Positions 16,925-25,842 of a stretch of DNA of 64,000 bases are shown in pieces. The DNA comes from Sphingomonas sp. Y57. GTDB taxonomy: Bacteria > Pseudomonadota > Alphaproteobacteria > Sphingomonadales > Sphingomonadaceae. Position 1 is the first letter of the stretch; each line of letters opens with the position of its first letter. The notes under the pieces are model-generated. The model did no database searches. It saw only the letters and a program-made list of their open reading frames with translations, and had not been told where the DNA came from. The position numbers and the translations under genes are program-made. The stretch is taken from positions 20,380 through 84,379 of the forward strand of contig NZ_LDES01000065.1 in the NCBI RefSeq assembly GCF_001015195.1. The letters run 5' to 3'.

Positions 16925-17632
16925 ATGACCAAGATTTACCCGAATGCCGCGGCGGCGCTTGAGGGATTGCTGTTTGACGGAATGACGATCTCCGCGGGCG
17001 GCTTCGGCCTGTGCGGTGTTCCGGAGCGTCTGATCGATGCGATCGTCGCATCCGGCGTCAAGGATTTGACGGTCGCCTCCAACAATGCCGGTGTCGACGG
17101 GGAGGGGCTCGGCAAGCTGCTGCGCACCCGCCAGATCCGCAAGATGATCAGTTCCTATGTCGGCGAGAACAAGGAGTTCGAGCGACAGTATCTGGCCGGC
17201 GAGCTCGAGGTCGAATTCAGCCCGCAGGGCACCCTGGCCGAACGGATGCGCGCCGGCGGCGCCGGCATCCCCGGCTTCTACACCAAGACCGGCGTCGGCA
17301 CGCTCGTCGCCGAGGGCAAGGAGACCAAGGACTTCGACGGCGAGACCTATGTGCTCGAACGCGGCATCCGGTCCGACCTGGCGATCATCAAGGGCTGGAA
17401 GGCCGACGAGAGCGGCAACCTGATCTTCCGCAAGACCGCGCGCAACTTCAACCATCCGGCGGCGACATCCGGAAAGGTCTGCGTGGCCGAGGTCGAGGAG
17501 ATCGTGCCGGTCGGGAGCATCGACCCCGATCACATCCACCTGCCGAGTATCTATGTGAAGCGTCTCGTCCTCGGCGCGCCCTATGACAAGAAGATCGAGT
17601 TCCGCATGACCCGCGCGAGGGAGACCGCATAA
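16925..17632 (+). CDS. scoA: 3-oxoacid CoA-transferase subunit A
   Basis: A 235-residue alpha subunit of a family I CoA transferase (succinyl-CoA:3-ketoacid type). Family landmarks are [45 protein letters not shown] and FRKTARNFN, close to ScoA of Bacillus. GGAGGAG precedes the ATG. The stop overlaps the subunit B start (TAATG). The enzyme would activate acetoacetate or a related 3-oxo acid with succinyl-CoA, so the pathway may deliver a ketoacid from ring or side-chain breakdown. A 3-oxoadipate transferase (PcaI) is the main alternative. Confidence 0.87.
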   Translation: MTKIYPNAAAALEGLLFDGMTISAGGFGLCGVPERLIDAIVASGVKDLTVASNNAGVDGEGLGKLLRTRQIRKMISSYVGENKEFERQYLAGELEVEFSPQGTLAERMRAGGAGIPGFYTKTGVGTLVAEGKETKDFDGETYVLERGIRSDLAIIKGWKADESGNLIFRKTARNFNHPAATSGKVCVAEVEEIVPVGSIDPDHIHLPSIYVKRLVLGAPYDKKIEFRMTRARETA

Positions 17633-18267
17633 TGGCCTGGGACCGCAACCAGATGGCGGCGCGCGCCGCCAAGGAACTGAAGGACGGCTTCTACGTCAAT
17701 CTGGGCATCGGCATCCCGACCCTGGTCGCAAACAACATCCCCGACGGGATGACCGTGACCCTGCAGTCGGAGAACGGCATGTTGGGTATCGGCCCCTTCC
17801 CCTATGAGGATCAGGTCGACCCCGACCTGATCAATGCGGGCAAGCAGACGATCAGCCAGCTTCCTTCGTCGAGCTTCTTCTCCTCGGCCGACAGCTTCGC
17901 GATGATCCGCGGCGGGCATATCGACCTGACCGTGCTCGGCGCCATGGAGGTGTCGGAGGGCGGCGACATCGCCAACTGGATGATCCCGGGCAAGATGATC
18001 AAGGGCATGGGCGGTGCCATGGACCTCGTCGCCGGCGTCAAGAAGATCATCGTCGTTATGGAGCATAATGCCAAGGACGGCAGCCCGAAGTTCATCCCGG
18101 CCTGCACGTTGCCGCTGACCGGCAAGAACGTCGTCGACATGATCGTCACCGACCTGGCGGTGTTCCAGCGGCCGGACTACGCCTCGCCGTTCAAGCTGAT
18201 CGAGCTTGCGCCCGGCGTCACCGCGGAGGAGGTCGCGGCCAAGACGACGGCGCATTATCTGAACTGA
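17632..18267 (+). CDS. scoB: 3-oxoacid CoA-transferase subunit B
   Basis: A 211-residue beta subunit of the same family I CoA transferase. It carries [12 protein letters not shown], the SENG motif with the catalytic glutamate that forms the enzyme-CoA thioester, [15 protein letters not shown] and [14 protein letters not shown]. It overlaps subunit A by one base (TAATG) and so is translationally coupled. Together they form the active heteromer. A strong intrinsic terminator follows at 18280-18299. Confidence 0.87.
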   Translation: MAWDRNQMAARAAKELKDGFYVNLGIGIPTLVANNIPDGMTVTLQSENGMLGIGPFPYEDQVDPDLINAGKQTISQLPSSSFFSSADSFAMIRGGHIDLTVLGAMEVSEGGDIANWMIPGKMIKGMGGAMDLVAGVKKIIVVMEHNAKDGSPKFIPACTLPLTGKNVVDMIVTDLAVFQRPDYASPFKLIELAPGVTAEEVAAKTTAHYLN

Positions 18268-18279
18268 GGCGGGCGCTCC

Positions 18280-18299
18280 CCCGATCGTCGGGTATTTTT
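18280..18299 (+). terminator. intrinsic terminator of scoAB
   Basis: Stem CCCGA / TCGGG with loop TCG, followed directly by TATTTTT, 13 bp after the scoB stop. A textbook rho-independent terminator for the plus strand. Confidence 0.7.
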
Positions 18300-18302
18300 G
18301 AA

Positions 18303-18326
18303 CCTCCCCCGCGACGGCGGGGGAGG
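18303..18326. terminator. second hairpin between convergent genes
   Basis: Perfect 10-bp arms (CCTCCCCCGC and GCGGGGGAGG) with a GACG loop lie between scoB and the convergent gene ending at 18333. No T-tract; probably a backup or minus-strand terminator. Confidence 0.5.
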
Positions 18327-18332
18327 GCCGTC

Positions 18333-18692
18333 TCAGGCGGTCTGGACGTCGAAGGCGAACCAGACGCTCTGGCCGTGATCGTAGAGCTGAACGGCGTGGT
18401 CGGTCACGATGACCGAATAATGGGTCGAGGATCGCCGGTCATATCCCTTGGCGGTCGCCCCATCTATCTCGATCGAGACGAAACTCTCGTCGGCCGCATC
18501 GTAGAGCTCCGGCAGGGTTCCGCCGAACTTGGCCGAGCGATCGCCGTCAAACCCCTGCAGATGTTCACCCCGGGCCTCAGCCGCGATCCGCAAGTGGCGT
18601 CCCGCGGCATGATCGTAGATGCCGGCGACCTTGGTCTGGGTGATCAGGGCATGGGCGGAGGCGGCCACCATGGCGCGGGTATGGGAAAGCAT
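18333..18692 (-). CDS. hypothetical protein
   Basis: A protein of about 119 residues that I do not recognise. It is soluble, with an N-terminal helix (HTRAMVAASAHALITQT) followed by beta-rich sequence including FVSIEIDGA, HYSVIVTDHAVQLYDHG and VWFAFDV, which suggests a small sandwich or barrel. The start is uncertain: ATG at 18692 has AGG at useful spacing, whereas the GTG at 18707 sits too close to its G-rich tract. It is convergent with scoAB and downstream of the MaoC gene's direction. No function is proposed. Confidence 0.5.
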   Translation of the reverse strand: MLSHTRAMVAASAHALITQTKVAGIYDHAAGRHLRIAAEARGEHLQGFDGDRSAKFGGTLPELYDAADESFVSIEIDGATAKGYDRRSSTHYSVIVTDHAVQLYDHGQSVWFAFDVQTA

Positions 18693-18761
18693 CGCGCTAC
18701 CTGACACCCCCGCCTACGGGAAATCAAGCCGGCCGGCAGCAGGTGGAACCTCGTCGTGCGT

Positions 18762-19214
18762 CTATGCCGGTTTCCGCCTCATCAGTGCGGAGCGCAGGCA
18801 TTCGCAAACGGTTTCGTCGCGCTGGTTGATCAGCCGGTGACGGAAGGTGACGATGCCGGCATCGGGCCGCGAGCGGGATTCGCGCAGCTCGACCACTTCC
18901 GATTCGGCGCGCATCGTGTCGCCGATGAACACCGGCTTGGGCATCACGAGCTTGTCATAGCCGAGATTGGCGACCAGCGTGCCGAGGGTCGTGTCGCTGA
19001 CCGACAGGCCGACCATCAGCGCGAAGGTGAAAGTGCCGTTGACCAGTATCTGGCCGAATTCGGACGCCTTCGCCGCCTCCAGATCAATGTGGAGCGGCTG
19101 CGGGTTGTGCGTCATCGTCGAGAAGAGAAGGTTGTCGGTCTCCGTGACGGTACGGTGAATTTCGTGCCGCAGCTTGTCGCCGACCTTCCATTCGTCAAAC
19201 CACCGTCCGGCCAT
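18762..19214 (-). CDS. MaoC-family dehydratase
   Basis: A 150-residue hotdog-fold protein of the MaoC/R-specific hydratase family, which adds water to enoyl-CoA thioesters. The catalytic-region segment is [21 protein letters not shown]. In classical R-hydratases the first catalytic residue is Asp (GDxNPxH); here that site is His36 (THNPQ), with the downstream His42 kept. The same substitution region varies in mesaconyl/itaconyl-type hydratases, so this may be a C4- or C5-dicarboxyl-CoA hydratase. It stands alone on the minus strand, close to scoAB, consistent with acyl-CoA processing. Confidence 0.83.
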   Translation of the reverse strand: MAGRWFDEWKVGDKLRHEIHRTVTETDNLLFSTMTHNPQPLHIDLEAAKASEFGQILVNGTFTFALMVGLSVSDTTLGTLVANLGYDKLVMPKPVFIGDTMRAESEVVELRESRSRPDAGIVTFRHRLINQRDETVCECLRSALMRRKPA

Positions 19215-19323
19215 CGCGCATCCTCCCTCTGATCAGCGGAGGCGATGTATCGCATGCGATGATTTCGGGGAAATCGAAATGCCGCGCGGCAATGCATAGG
19301 CCGCGTCTATGGCTGCGGCCCGT

Positions 19324-19587
19324 TCAGAGGTCGAGCGCAGTGACCAGTATCTCCACGCCTTTCTCGCCACGCGTCAGGAAGCCCTCACGAGCGAGGCGTA
19401 TCGCCGCGTCGCAGATTTTCTGGCGCTTCTCTTCCAGGATCCGGTCCAGCTCGTCATGGGTAGCGCGCTTGGCCAGCTTGAAAATGGCGCCGCTGTCGAG
19501 CTCGACGATGGCGGGTTCGCCGTCGAGCAGCGCGTGGAAGCCAAGATGGCCACCACCCGCAAGGCGGGAGTCGAGGATCAGGGACAT
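19324..19587 (-). CDS. DUF1488-like small protein
   Basis: An 87-residue protein with resemblance to DUF1488 (C-terminal helix KICDAAIRLAREG and final EILVTALDL strand). ATG at 19587 has GGAG 4-5 nt upstream and gives the usual family length; a TTG at 19623 would add 12 residues. Function unknown; no operon partner is obvious. Confidence 0.55.
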   Translation of the reverse strand: MSLILDSRLAGGGHLGFHALLDGEPAIVELDSGAIFKLAKRATHDELDRILEEKRQKICDAAIRLAREGFLTRGEKGVEILVTALDL

Positions 19588-19713
19588 GGTGCTCCGATGG
19601 CTGCCAGGGTACCGTAGCGGCAATCTTTCGGCGCAGCCCCCCTGCCTAGCCCATTCAGCAGCCGATGGGTATGATATAGATTAGTATCCGGTGGGCCCAT
19701 TCGCGGCCACCAA

Positions 19714-20430
19714 TCAGGCGATATCCGGATCAAGATAGAGATAGGAAGCGTCGAACTGGCCCCTTGCGGCCAGCCAGTCGGGGCGCAGGATCTCGACATG
19801 GGATGAACGGACGACGCAGAGCCCCTCCTCGCGGAGCTGACGCAGGATACGGTTCATATGGATGCTCGTCACCCCGCAAATCTCGGCGAGGTCGTTCTGG
19901 GTCAGGTCGAGTGCGAAGCGCCGGCCGTCGCTCAGGCCCACCGCGCGCAGCCGGGCATTGGTCTCACACAGGAAATGCGCAACCCGGCCCATCGCGTCGA
20001 GCCGGCCGAGCCGGAACAGCCAGGCGCGGTGCATCGCCGCATCGAGCAGGGTGGAGAACCAAAGCTTGCGGCCCAGTATCGTGTCCGCGACCAGGGCATG
20101 CATCCGGTCATGGGGAACGATGGCGACGCGCGCAGGCGTCACGGAGGCGATGTCGTGTTCGAGCTGGGACAGCGCATAGCTGTGCAGGTCGACGAAATCG
20201 CCTGGCAGGTGGAGGCCGACAAACTGGCGCAGGCCATCGCGGTCGGAAATAGTGCGGCCCATCAGCCCGTCGATGATCAGGGCGCTGTGTCGCAGCGTCT
20301 CGCCAGCCTCGACCATCACCGTGCGTGCGGGAACGACCTTGATCTCACTGACTGCGTTCTCGATAGCGGCGTGCTCGGCGCGATCGAGCATCATCCCCCG
20401 ACGTCCCTTGAGGAACTTCTCCGTAATCAT
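19714..20430 (-). CDS. Crp/Fnr-family transcriptional regulator (paralogue 1)
   Basis: A 238-residue regulator with an N-terminal cyclic-nucleotide-binding-like beta roll (HLPGDFVDLHSYAL) and a C-terminal Crp-type winged HTH (LTQNDLAEICGVTSIHMNRILRQL). The Fnr cysteine cluster is absent, so it is not an oxygen-sensing Fnr. It is paralogous to the protein at 20874-21641 and divergent from the DUF6894 gene. In-frame starts at 20430 and 20457 are both possible; the first is preferred for length. The signal and targets are unknown. Confidence 0.83.
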   Translation of the reverse strand: MITEKFLKGRRGMMLDRAEHAAIENAVSEIKVVPARTVMVEAGETLRHSALIIDGLMGRTISDRDGLRQFVGLHLPGDFVDLHSYALSQLEHDIASVTPARVAIVPHDRMHALVADTILGRKLWFSTLLDAAMHRAWLFRLGRLDAMGRVAHFLCETNARLRAVGLSDGRRFALDLTQNDLAEICGVTSIHMNRILRQLREEGLCVVRSSHVEILRPDWLAARGQFDASYLYLDPDIA

Positions 20431-20638
20431 TCCGTGTGCCGTTACCCCCGAGCGCAAGGGCCGTGCGTACGGCCCCGCAAGATCGATGGTGCTCCTCCTA
20501 ATCCGGAACTTCGCGAATGAGATTGCCGTAGGTTAGTTTTGTCGAAGATTTGCAACTTCCTTGTAATCAGAGGGTTTTGGTGGGCGATGTTCAACACCCG
20601 CACATCGTCTGGCGGGCCATGCGAACCGGCGGGAGGCT

Positions 20639-20893
20639 ATGCCGCACTTCTATTTTCATGTCTCCAACGGCACCGGGGAAACCCGCGATGAAGAAGGGAT
20701 CGACCTGCCGGATCTGGCGGCCGCCCACGCCCAGGCCCTGTCGGGGATCCGATCGATCCTGCGCGAGGAACTCGGGCGGGGGTTGCTCGATTTCGGCGGC
20801 ATGATCCGCGTTACCGACCCGCAGGGACGTATCCTCCTCGAGGTACCTTTCGATAGCGCGGTCGAGGTGCGGCATGATGACCGCCGCCGCTGA
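20639..20893 (+). CDS. DUF6894-type small protein
   Basis: An 84-residue protein with the family opening MPHFYFHV, the DEEGIDLPDLAAAHAQAL stretch and a late DPQGRILLEVPF strand. Such small proteins are common in sphingomonads and rhizobia and have no known function. GGGAGG precedes the ATG. Its end overlaps the Crp/Fnr-like gene start by 20 nt, so the two are co-transcribed and probably functionally linked. Confidence 0.72.
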   Translation: MPHFYFHVSNGTGETRDEEGIDLPDLAAAHAQALSGIRSILREELGRGLLDFGGMIRVTDPQGRILLEVPFDSAVEVRHDDRRR

Positions 20894-21641
20894 GCAGGGC
20901 CTTGTCTTCGGGGCCGCGCCCTGGGCCGACCGGCTATTGATGAAGCTGCGCCAGCGGGACGATATCGACGCCGCCGAGGAGGCCGCATTACGCTCCGTTA
21001 TCGAGCCGCCGCAATCCTATCCGGCGCGCAGGGTGATCATCGAGGAAGGAGAGCCGCTGGATCGGTCGGCACTGCTGGTCGAAGGGCTGCTCGCCCGGGT
21101 CAAGGACATGCGCGATGGGCAGCAGCAGATCAGCGAACTCCACGTCCCGGGCGACTTCGCCGATCTGCACAGCTTCACCCTCAAGCGGCTCGATCATGGT
21201 ATCCTGGCCCTTACCGCGTGCCGGATCGGATGGGTCAGCCATGAGGCGCTGGCGCTGGTGGTCGAGCGCTTCCCCCATCTTGGTCGGCTGCTATGGTTCT
21301 CGACCAATCTCGATGCGGCGATCCACCGCGCCTGGACGGTGTCGCTGGGCCGGCGTGACGCTACCACGCGGCTTGCCCATCTGCTGTGCGAACTGCAGGT
21401 CCGGCTGGAGATCGTCGGTCTTGCCGATATGACCGGCTATCCGCTGGCGCTGACCCAGAGCGATCTGGCCAATTGCCTGGGCCTGACCTCGGTCCATGTG
21501 AATCGTGTGCTGCGCGACCTGCGTGAGCGGGGGCTGGTCACTTTTCGCGGCGGCCATGTGACCATCGCCGACCCGGTCGGACTGTGCGATTTCGCCGAGT
21601 TCAGCCCCGATTACCTGTTTATCGAGAAACGGCCGCGCTGA
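20874..21641 (+). CDS. Crp/Fnr-family transcriptional regulator (paralogue 2)
   Basis: A 255-residue Crp/Fnr-type regulator with the same architecture as the minus-strand neighbour: HVPGDFADLHSFTL in the sensor roll and LTQSDLANCLGLTSVHVNRVLRDL in the HTH. Landmarks such as LWFSTNLDAAIHRAW are shared with paralogue 1. No Fnr cysteines. ATGs at 20874 and 20877 are equally likely starts. It follows DUF6894 with a 20-nt overlap. Two divergent paralogues around one control region suggest cross-regulation. Confidence 0.83.
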   Translation: MMTAAAEQGLVFGAAPWADRLLMKLRQRDDIDAAEEAALRSVIEPPQSYPARRVIIEEGEPLDRSALLVEGLLARVKDMRDGQQQISELHVPGDFADLHSFTLKRLDHGILALTACRIGWVSHEALALVVERFPHLGRLLWFSTNLDAAIHRAWTVSLGRRDATTRLAHLLCELQVRLEIVGLADMTGYPLALTQSDLANCLGLTSVHVNRVLRDLRERGLVTFRGGHVTIADPVGLCDFAEFSPDYLFIEKRPR

Positions 21642-21716
21642 CCCTCCCCTTCCGACGTGACATTTCCGGAAAGACCGCATTATCCTCCGGCCGACCGGGT
21701 CGGCATGGAGAGGGTA

Positions 21717-22574
21717 ATGGGCATGGAATTGGGACGCATCGGTATCTGGTCGATCGAACTGCGCTTCGGCGATCCGGCCGAGGCGAGCCGCGCAGCGACA
21801 GAGTTGGAGGCGCTCGGCTTCGGGGCGATCTGGATCCCCGGGGCGATCGACGACAGGATACTCGCCGATGTCGATCGCCTGCTCGACGCGACGTCTACCG
21901 TCGCCATCGGCACGGGGATCATCAACGTCTGGAAGGTCGCCGCGGCCGATGTCGGCCGCTGGTGGCAGGCGCTGCCGGCGGACCGGCGGGCGCGTCTGAT
22001 GCTCGGCTTCGGAGTCAGCCATGGACCGGCGATCGGCGAGCAATACGGAAAGCCGCTCGCGACCATGGCCGCCTATCTTGATGGGCTCGACGCTACCGGC
22101 GTGCCGGCGGCGCATCGCTGCCTCGCCGCGCTTGGCCCGAAGATGTTGGATCTCGCCCGCGATCGAACGGCAGGGGCGCACCCCTATCTGGTCACCGCCC
22201 GGCACACTGCCGAGGCACGCGAGCGGCTGGGCCCGGGGGGGCTGCTCGCGCCCGAGCAGGGGGTGATCCTCGAAACCGACCCGGCGCGCGCACGCGCGAT
22301 CGGCCGCGCTGCGCTATCCAGCTATCAGCACTTCCCCAACTATAAGAACAATTGGCGACGATTGGGCTATACCGAGGAGGATATTGTCGGCAGCGACCGG
22401 TTGATCGACGACCTGTTCCTGTGGGGGGATCACGATCGTATAACTGCAGGCGTGCAGGCGCATTTCGACGCGGGTGCGGACCATGTCTGCCTGCAGCTCA
22501 TCCGCGGCGAGATGGGAAGCCATACGAGCATGCCGATCGAGGAATGGCGGACGCTCGCTAGGATGCTGCTGTGA
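21717..22574 (+). CDS. LLM-class (F420/FMN-dependent) oxidoreductase
   Basis: A 285-residue TIM-barrel oxidoreductase of the luciferase-like monooxygenase class, near the MSMEG_4141-type group. Visible are LGRIGIWSIELR at the first strand, ALGFGAIWIPG, VAIGTGIINVW and LMLGFGVSHGP, all barrel-strand motifs of the family, and the C-terminal DAGADHVCLQL. ATG at 21717 is chosen since GGAG lies 6 nt upstream. The cofactor (F420 or FMN) cannot be settled here; sphingomonads generally lack F420, so FMN is more likely. It ends 3 bp from the convergent LysR gene. Confidence 0.8.
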   Translation: MGMELGRIGIWSIELRFGDPAEASRAATELEALGFGAIWIPGAIDDRILADVDRLLDATSTVAIGTGIINVWKVAAADVGRWWQALPADRRARLMLGFGVSHGPAIGEQYGKPLATMAAYLDGLDATGVPAAHRCLAALGPKMLDLARDRTAGAHPYLVTARHTAEARERLGPGGLLAPEQGVILETDPARARAIGRAALSSYQHFPNYKNNWRRLGYTEEDIVGSDRLIDDLFLWGDHDRITAGVQAHFDAGADHVCLQLIRGEMGSHTSMPIEEWRTLARMLL

Positions 22575-22577
22575 CGT

Positions 22578-23465
22578 TCAGCGGTTCGGGTCGGTTTCCA
22601 CGAAGTCGAGGAAGCTGGAGACGGCGCGGCTGCGATGTCGCTCGCGGTGGAGCAACAGGCTGAAATTGCGTTCCGGCAGGGCGCAGTCGAGCCGCTGGAT
22701 CAGGCCGGCCTTGCGCCGTGGGGCGGCGGCGGCGTCGGAGATCGGAGCAATCATCTCGCTGCCTTCTACGGCCGCCAGCACCGCGCCGTTCGATGGCAGT
22801 TCCAGCCTTATGTCGAGATCGCCGATCGCGAGGCCGTGATCGGTCAGCACCGTCGCGAAGTGGTCGCGCGTGCCCGATCCCGGCTCCCGCATCACCCACA
22901 TCGCCCCCAGCAGTTCCGTGCGGCCGATCGGCCGGCCGGCGAGGCGGTGGCCTATCGCGGCATAGAGGCCGAGCTGATCATGGCCCACCGTCCGCACGTC
23001 GAGCAGCGGATGATCGGTTCGTCCTTCCACCACGGCGAGATCGGCATCGCCTGCCAGCACGGCTGATGCCGCCTGTGCAGTGTTGCCATCGACCATCGAC
23101 AGCGTGATCCCGCGCCGGGCGGCGGCGAAGCGGGCGAGATAGCGCGGCAGCCAATAGGTCGCGACGGTCTGGCTGGCGGCAATGCGGACCTCCCCACGAA
23201 CCAGCCCTGACAGGTCGTCGAGCACTTGCCGCGCCTGCTCGGCCCGCGCGAGCACCCCCTTTGCCTCGGGCAGGAACAGGCGACCGGCGCTCGTCAGCTC
23301 CAGCCGGCGGCCGATACGATCGAACAGCCGGCTGCCGTGCCGTCCCTCCAGCGCGGCGACGGCGGCGCTGACGGCGGGCTGCGACAGGTGGAGCAGGGCG
23401 GCGGCCCGCGTCATGTTCGAGGCATCGGCAACGGCGACGAAGATGCGGAGCTGGTCGAGGGTCAT
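22578..23465 (-). CDS. LysR-family regulator of the sulfite unit
   Basis: A 295-residue LysR regulator (HTH around NMTRAAALLHLSQPAVSAAVAALE, effector domain with SQTVATYWLPRYLARF). Similar to YeiE/CysB-like and CbbR-like proteins. It is divergent from the YeiH-type transporter with 75 bp between starts, holding two dyads of LysR-box form. ATG at 23465 (MTLDQLRIF) is the standard family start; upstream in-frame codons would run through the control region. Predicted to regulate sulfite export and oxidation. Confidence 0.85.
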   Translation of the reverse strand: MTLDQLRIFVAVADASNMTRAAALLHLSQPAVSAAVAALEGRHGSRLFDRIGRRLELTSAGRLFLPEAKGVLARAEQARQVLDDLSGLVRGEVRIAASQTVATYWLPRYLARFAAARRGITLSMVDGNTAQAASAVLAGDADLAVVEGRTDHPLLDVRTVGHDQLGLYAAIGHRLAGRPIGRTELLGAMWVMREPGSGTRDHFATVLTDHGLAIGDLDIRLELPSNGAVLAAVEGSEMIAPISDAAAAPRRKAGLIQRLDCALPERNFSLLLHRERHRSRAVSSFLDFVETDPNR

Positions 23466-23466
23466 T

Positions 23467-23508
23467 CGATAAAGACAGTCTATCGTTCTCTTCCAATCAA
23501 TCGATTGG
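23467..23508. promoter_or_regulatory. candidate LysR-binding dyads between LysR and YeiH-type gene
   Basis: Two dyads: CGATA-N9-TATCG at 23467-23485, which fits the T-N11-A LysR box, and CCAATC-N4-GATTGG at 23493-23508, a perfect 6-bp inverted repeat. Position between divergent regulator and target supports operator function. Confidence 0.5.
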
Positions 23509-23540
23509 ACCTGGGTGTTTGTCAAGTCGATCTATCAGGG

Positions 23541-24590
23541 ATGATAGCTGTGCTTTCGACATCGCCTTTCGGTCGGCTGTTGCCGGGCCTTGCGCTGAGC
23601 AGCGCCGTCGCCGGCACAGCGCTGCTGCTGGCGCGCGTGGAGACGCTGGCGGTCGGACATGCCTGGATCGAGCCGCTGGTGGTGGCGATCCTGCTCGGCA
23701 CGGCCTTGCGCACCGCCTGGGCACTGCCGGCGGCGTTCGCGCCGGGGATCGACTGCGCGGCGCGTTTCGTGTTGGAGGTCGCGGTGATGCTGATCGGCGC
23801 GACGATCAGTTTCGGAACGCTGGCGGCGGCCGGTCCGGCGCTGCTTGCGGGGATCGTGGCGACGGTATTGAGCGCCATCGGCCTGTCCTTCCTGGTCGGC
23901 CGGGCGCTGGGCCTGCCGGCCAAGATGGCGACGCTGGTTGCTTGCGGCAACGCAATCTGCGGCAACTCGGCGATCGCCGCGGTCGCGCCGGTGATCGAGG
24001 CCGACGGCAGGGATGTCGCCACCGCCATCGCCTTCACCGCTGTGCTCGGCGTCGGGGTCGTCCTGCTCCTGCCGCTGGTCGCAGCGATGCTGCACCTGTC
24101 CCCCACGGCCGGGGGCGCGCTCGCGGGCCTGACCGTCTATGCGGTGCCGCAGGTGCTCGCCGCCGCCGGTCCGATGGGCGGCGTCGCGGTGCAGGTGGGC
24201 ACGCTGGTGAAGCTCGTTCGCGTGCTGATGCTGGGACCGGTCCTGCTGCTGCTGTCGCTGCTCGCACCGCGCGATGGGACCATGGCGCGCGGCGCACCGC
24301 TCGATCGGCGGCGCTTGGCATTGATCCTGCCCTGGTTCATCGTCGGATTCCTGTTGCTGGCGGGGTTGCGCTCGGCCGGGTTGCTGCCGACGGCCGCGGT
24401 CGACGTGGCGGACCATGCCGCGGGGCTGCTGACGGTGGTCGCGATGGCGGCGCTGGGGCTAGGGGTGGACCTGCGCAGTGTCGCGGCGGCGGGGCCTCGC
24501 GTCACCGCGGTGGTAACGCTGTCGCTGTGCCTGCTGGCGGGGATCGCGCTGGGTATATTGTGGGCGACGGGGCTCGCCTGGAACGGCTGA
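23541..24590 (+). CDS. YeiH/UPF0324-family putative sulfate/sulfite exporter
   Basis: A 349-residue polytopic membrane protein of the YeiH (Cons_hypoth698) family, with about 10 hydrophobic segments. A diagnostic stretch is CGNAICGNSAIAAVAPVI, followed by AIAFTAVLGVGVVLLLPL. Related proteins export sulfite or sulfonate-derived sulfur in taurine degraders. ATG at 23541 is assumed; a GTG at 23550 has a slightly better ribosome-site spacing. It is followed 16 nt later by the SorA-like gene, which argues for a role in sulfite handling. Confidence 0.82.
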   Translation: MIAVLSTSPFGRLLPGLALSSAVAGTALLLARVETLAVGHAWIEPLVVAILLGTALRTAWALPAAFAPGIDCAARFVLEVAVMLIGATISFGTLAAAGPALLAGIVATVLSAIGLSFLVGRALGLPAKMATLVACGNAICGNSAIAAVAPVIEADGRDVATAIAFTAVLGVGVVLLLPLVAAMLHLSPTAGGALAGLTVYAVPQVLAAAGPMGGVAVQVGTLVKLVRVLMLGPVLLLLSLLAPRDGTMARGAPLDRRRLALILPWFIVGFLLLAGLRSAGLLPTAAVDVADHAAGLLTVVAMAALGLGVDLRSVAAAGPRVTAVVTLSLCLLAGIALGILWATGLAWNG

Positions 24591-24606
24591 CGGAGCGGAT
24601 GGGACG

Positions 24607-25842
24607 ATGAACCGGTTCGATGCGATGATGAGGGCGCCGCTGGGCCGCCGGCAGGTGCTGGCGGGCGTGGCGGCGGTGGTGGCGGCGCCGGCGGGTGCAC
24701 AGGGGCTGGTCGATCTGCACCTGCCGGGCGGCCCGTCGCGGCGGCCCTTGGCGGCCGGCTTTCCCGACAAGGGGGAGATGATCGTCCAGCGTATCCATCC
24801 GCCGTTGCTCGAAACGCCGATGGAGGTGTTCGACGGCGACGTCTTCACCCCCAATGACCGCTTCTTCGTGCGCTGGCATTGGTCCGATTTCCCTACCTCG
24901 GTCGATGCCGGAGCCTTCCGCCTCGCGGTTCGCGGCCGGGTGCGCCGGCCGCTGTCGATCAGCCTTGCTCAATTGCTCCGCATGCCGCGCGTCGAACTGG
25001 CGGCGGTGAACCAATGTTCGGGCAATTCGCGCGGCCTGTTCGAGCCCCGTGTCCCCGGCGCGCAATGGGGGCATGGCGCCATGGGCAATGCCCGCTGGAC
25101 CGGCGTGCGGCTGCGCGATGTGCTCGATCAGGCTGGCGTGCTGTCCGACGCCGTCGCGGTCCGTTTCGCCGGGCTTGACGGGACGACGGTGGAGGGCGCG
25201 CCACGCTTCGAGAAGGCGCTCGCCATCGACCATGCCCGCGACGGCGAGGTGATGATCGCCTTCGCGATGAACGGGGAGCAACTGCCGCTTCTCAATGGCT
25301 TCCCGATCCGGCTGGTCGTACCGGGCTGGTATTCGACCTACTGGATCAAGATGCTGTCCGACATCGAAGTGCTGGCCGCGCCCGACGATCGCTACTGGAT
25401 GGCCAAGGCTTATCGCATACCGACGACGCCGGGCGCGGACGTCGCGCCTGGGGCCAGGGATGTGCCGACCGTGCCGATCGGCAGGATGGTGCCGCGTTCT
25501 TTCGTCACCAGCCTGCGCGAAGGGCAGGCGGTTCCGCTTCGCCCTATATTGCCGGTCGGCGGGATCGCGCTCGGCGGCGACCGGGGCGTCGCCCTGGTCG
25601 AATTGTCGGTCGATGCCGGGCGCAACTGGCAAACCGCCAGGCTCGGTCCCGACCATGGCCGCTACAGCTTCCGCCGTTGGGATGCCGAGCTTCCGCTGGC
25701 CGGGCCCGGGCCGCTGACGCTGATGGTCCGCTGTACCAATGATGCCGGCGAGGGGCAGCCGATGAAGCCGATTTGGAACCCGAGCGGCTTCATGCGCAAC
25801 AATGTCGAGGCGGTGTCGGTGGAGGTGCGGGCCGATGCGTAG
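24607..25842 (+). CDS. SorA-like molybdopterin sulfite dehydrogenase
   Basis: A 411-residue molybdoenzyme of the sulfite oxidase family, expected to oxidise sulfite to sulfate in the periplasm. An export signal is visible (GRRQVLAGVAAVVAAPAGAQG), with only one twin-arginine pair. The molybdenum-coordinating cysteine is in NQCSGNSRG, followed by the dimerisation domain with GGIALGGDRGVALVELSVDAGRNW. Its stop overlaps the cytochrome gene start (ATG at 25835 inside), so electrons would pass directly to that cytochrome, as in SorAB. Confidence 0.85.
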   Translation: MNRFDAMMRAPLGRRQVLAGVAAVVAAPAGAQGLVDLHLPGGPSRRPLAAGFPDKGEMIVQRIHPPLLETPMEVFDGDVFTPNDRFFVRWHWSDFPTSVDAGAFRLAVRGRVRRPLSISLAQLLRMPRVELAAVNQCSGNSRGLFEPRVPGAQWGHGAMGNARWTGVRLRDVLDQAGVLSDAVAVRFAGLDGTTVEGAPRFEKALAIDHARDGEVMIAFAMNGEQLPLLNGFPIRLVVPGWYSTYWIKMLSDIEVLAAPDDRYWMAKAYRIPTTPGADVAPGARDVPTVPIGRMVPRSFVTSLREGQAVPLRPILPVGGIALGGDRGVALVELSVDAGRNWQTARLGPDHGRYSFRRWDAELPLAGPGPLTLMVRCTNDAGEGQPMKPIWNPSGFMRNNVEAVSVEVRADA

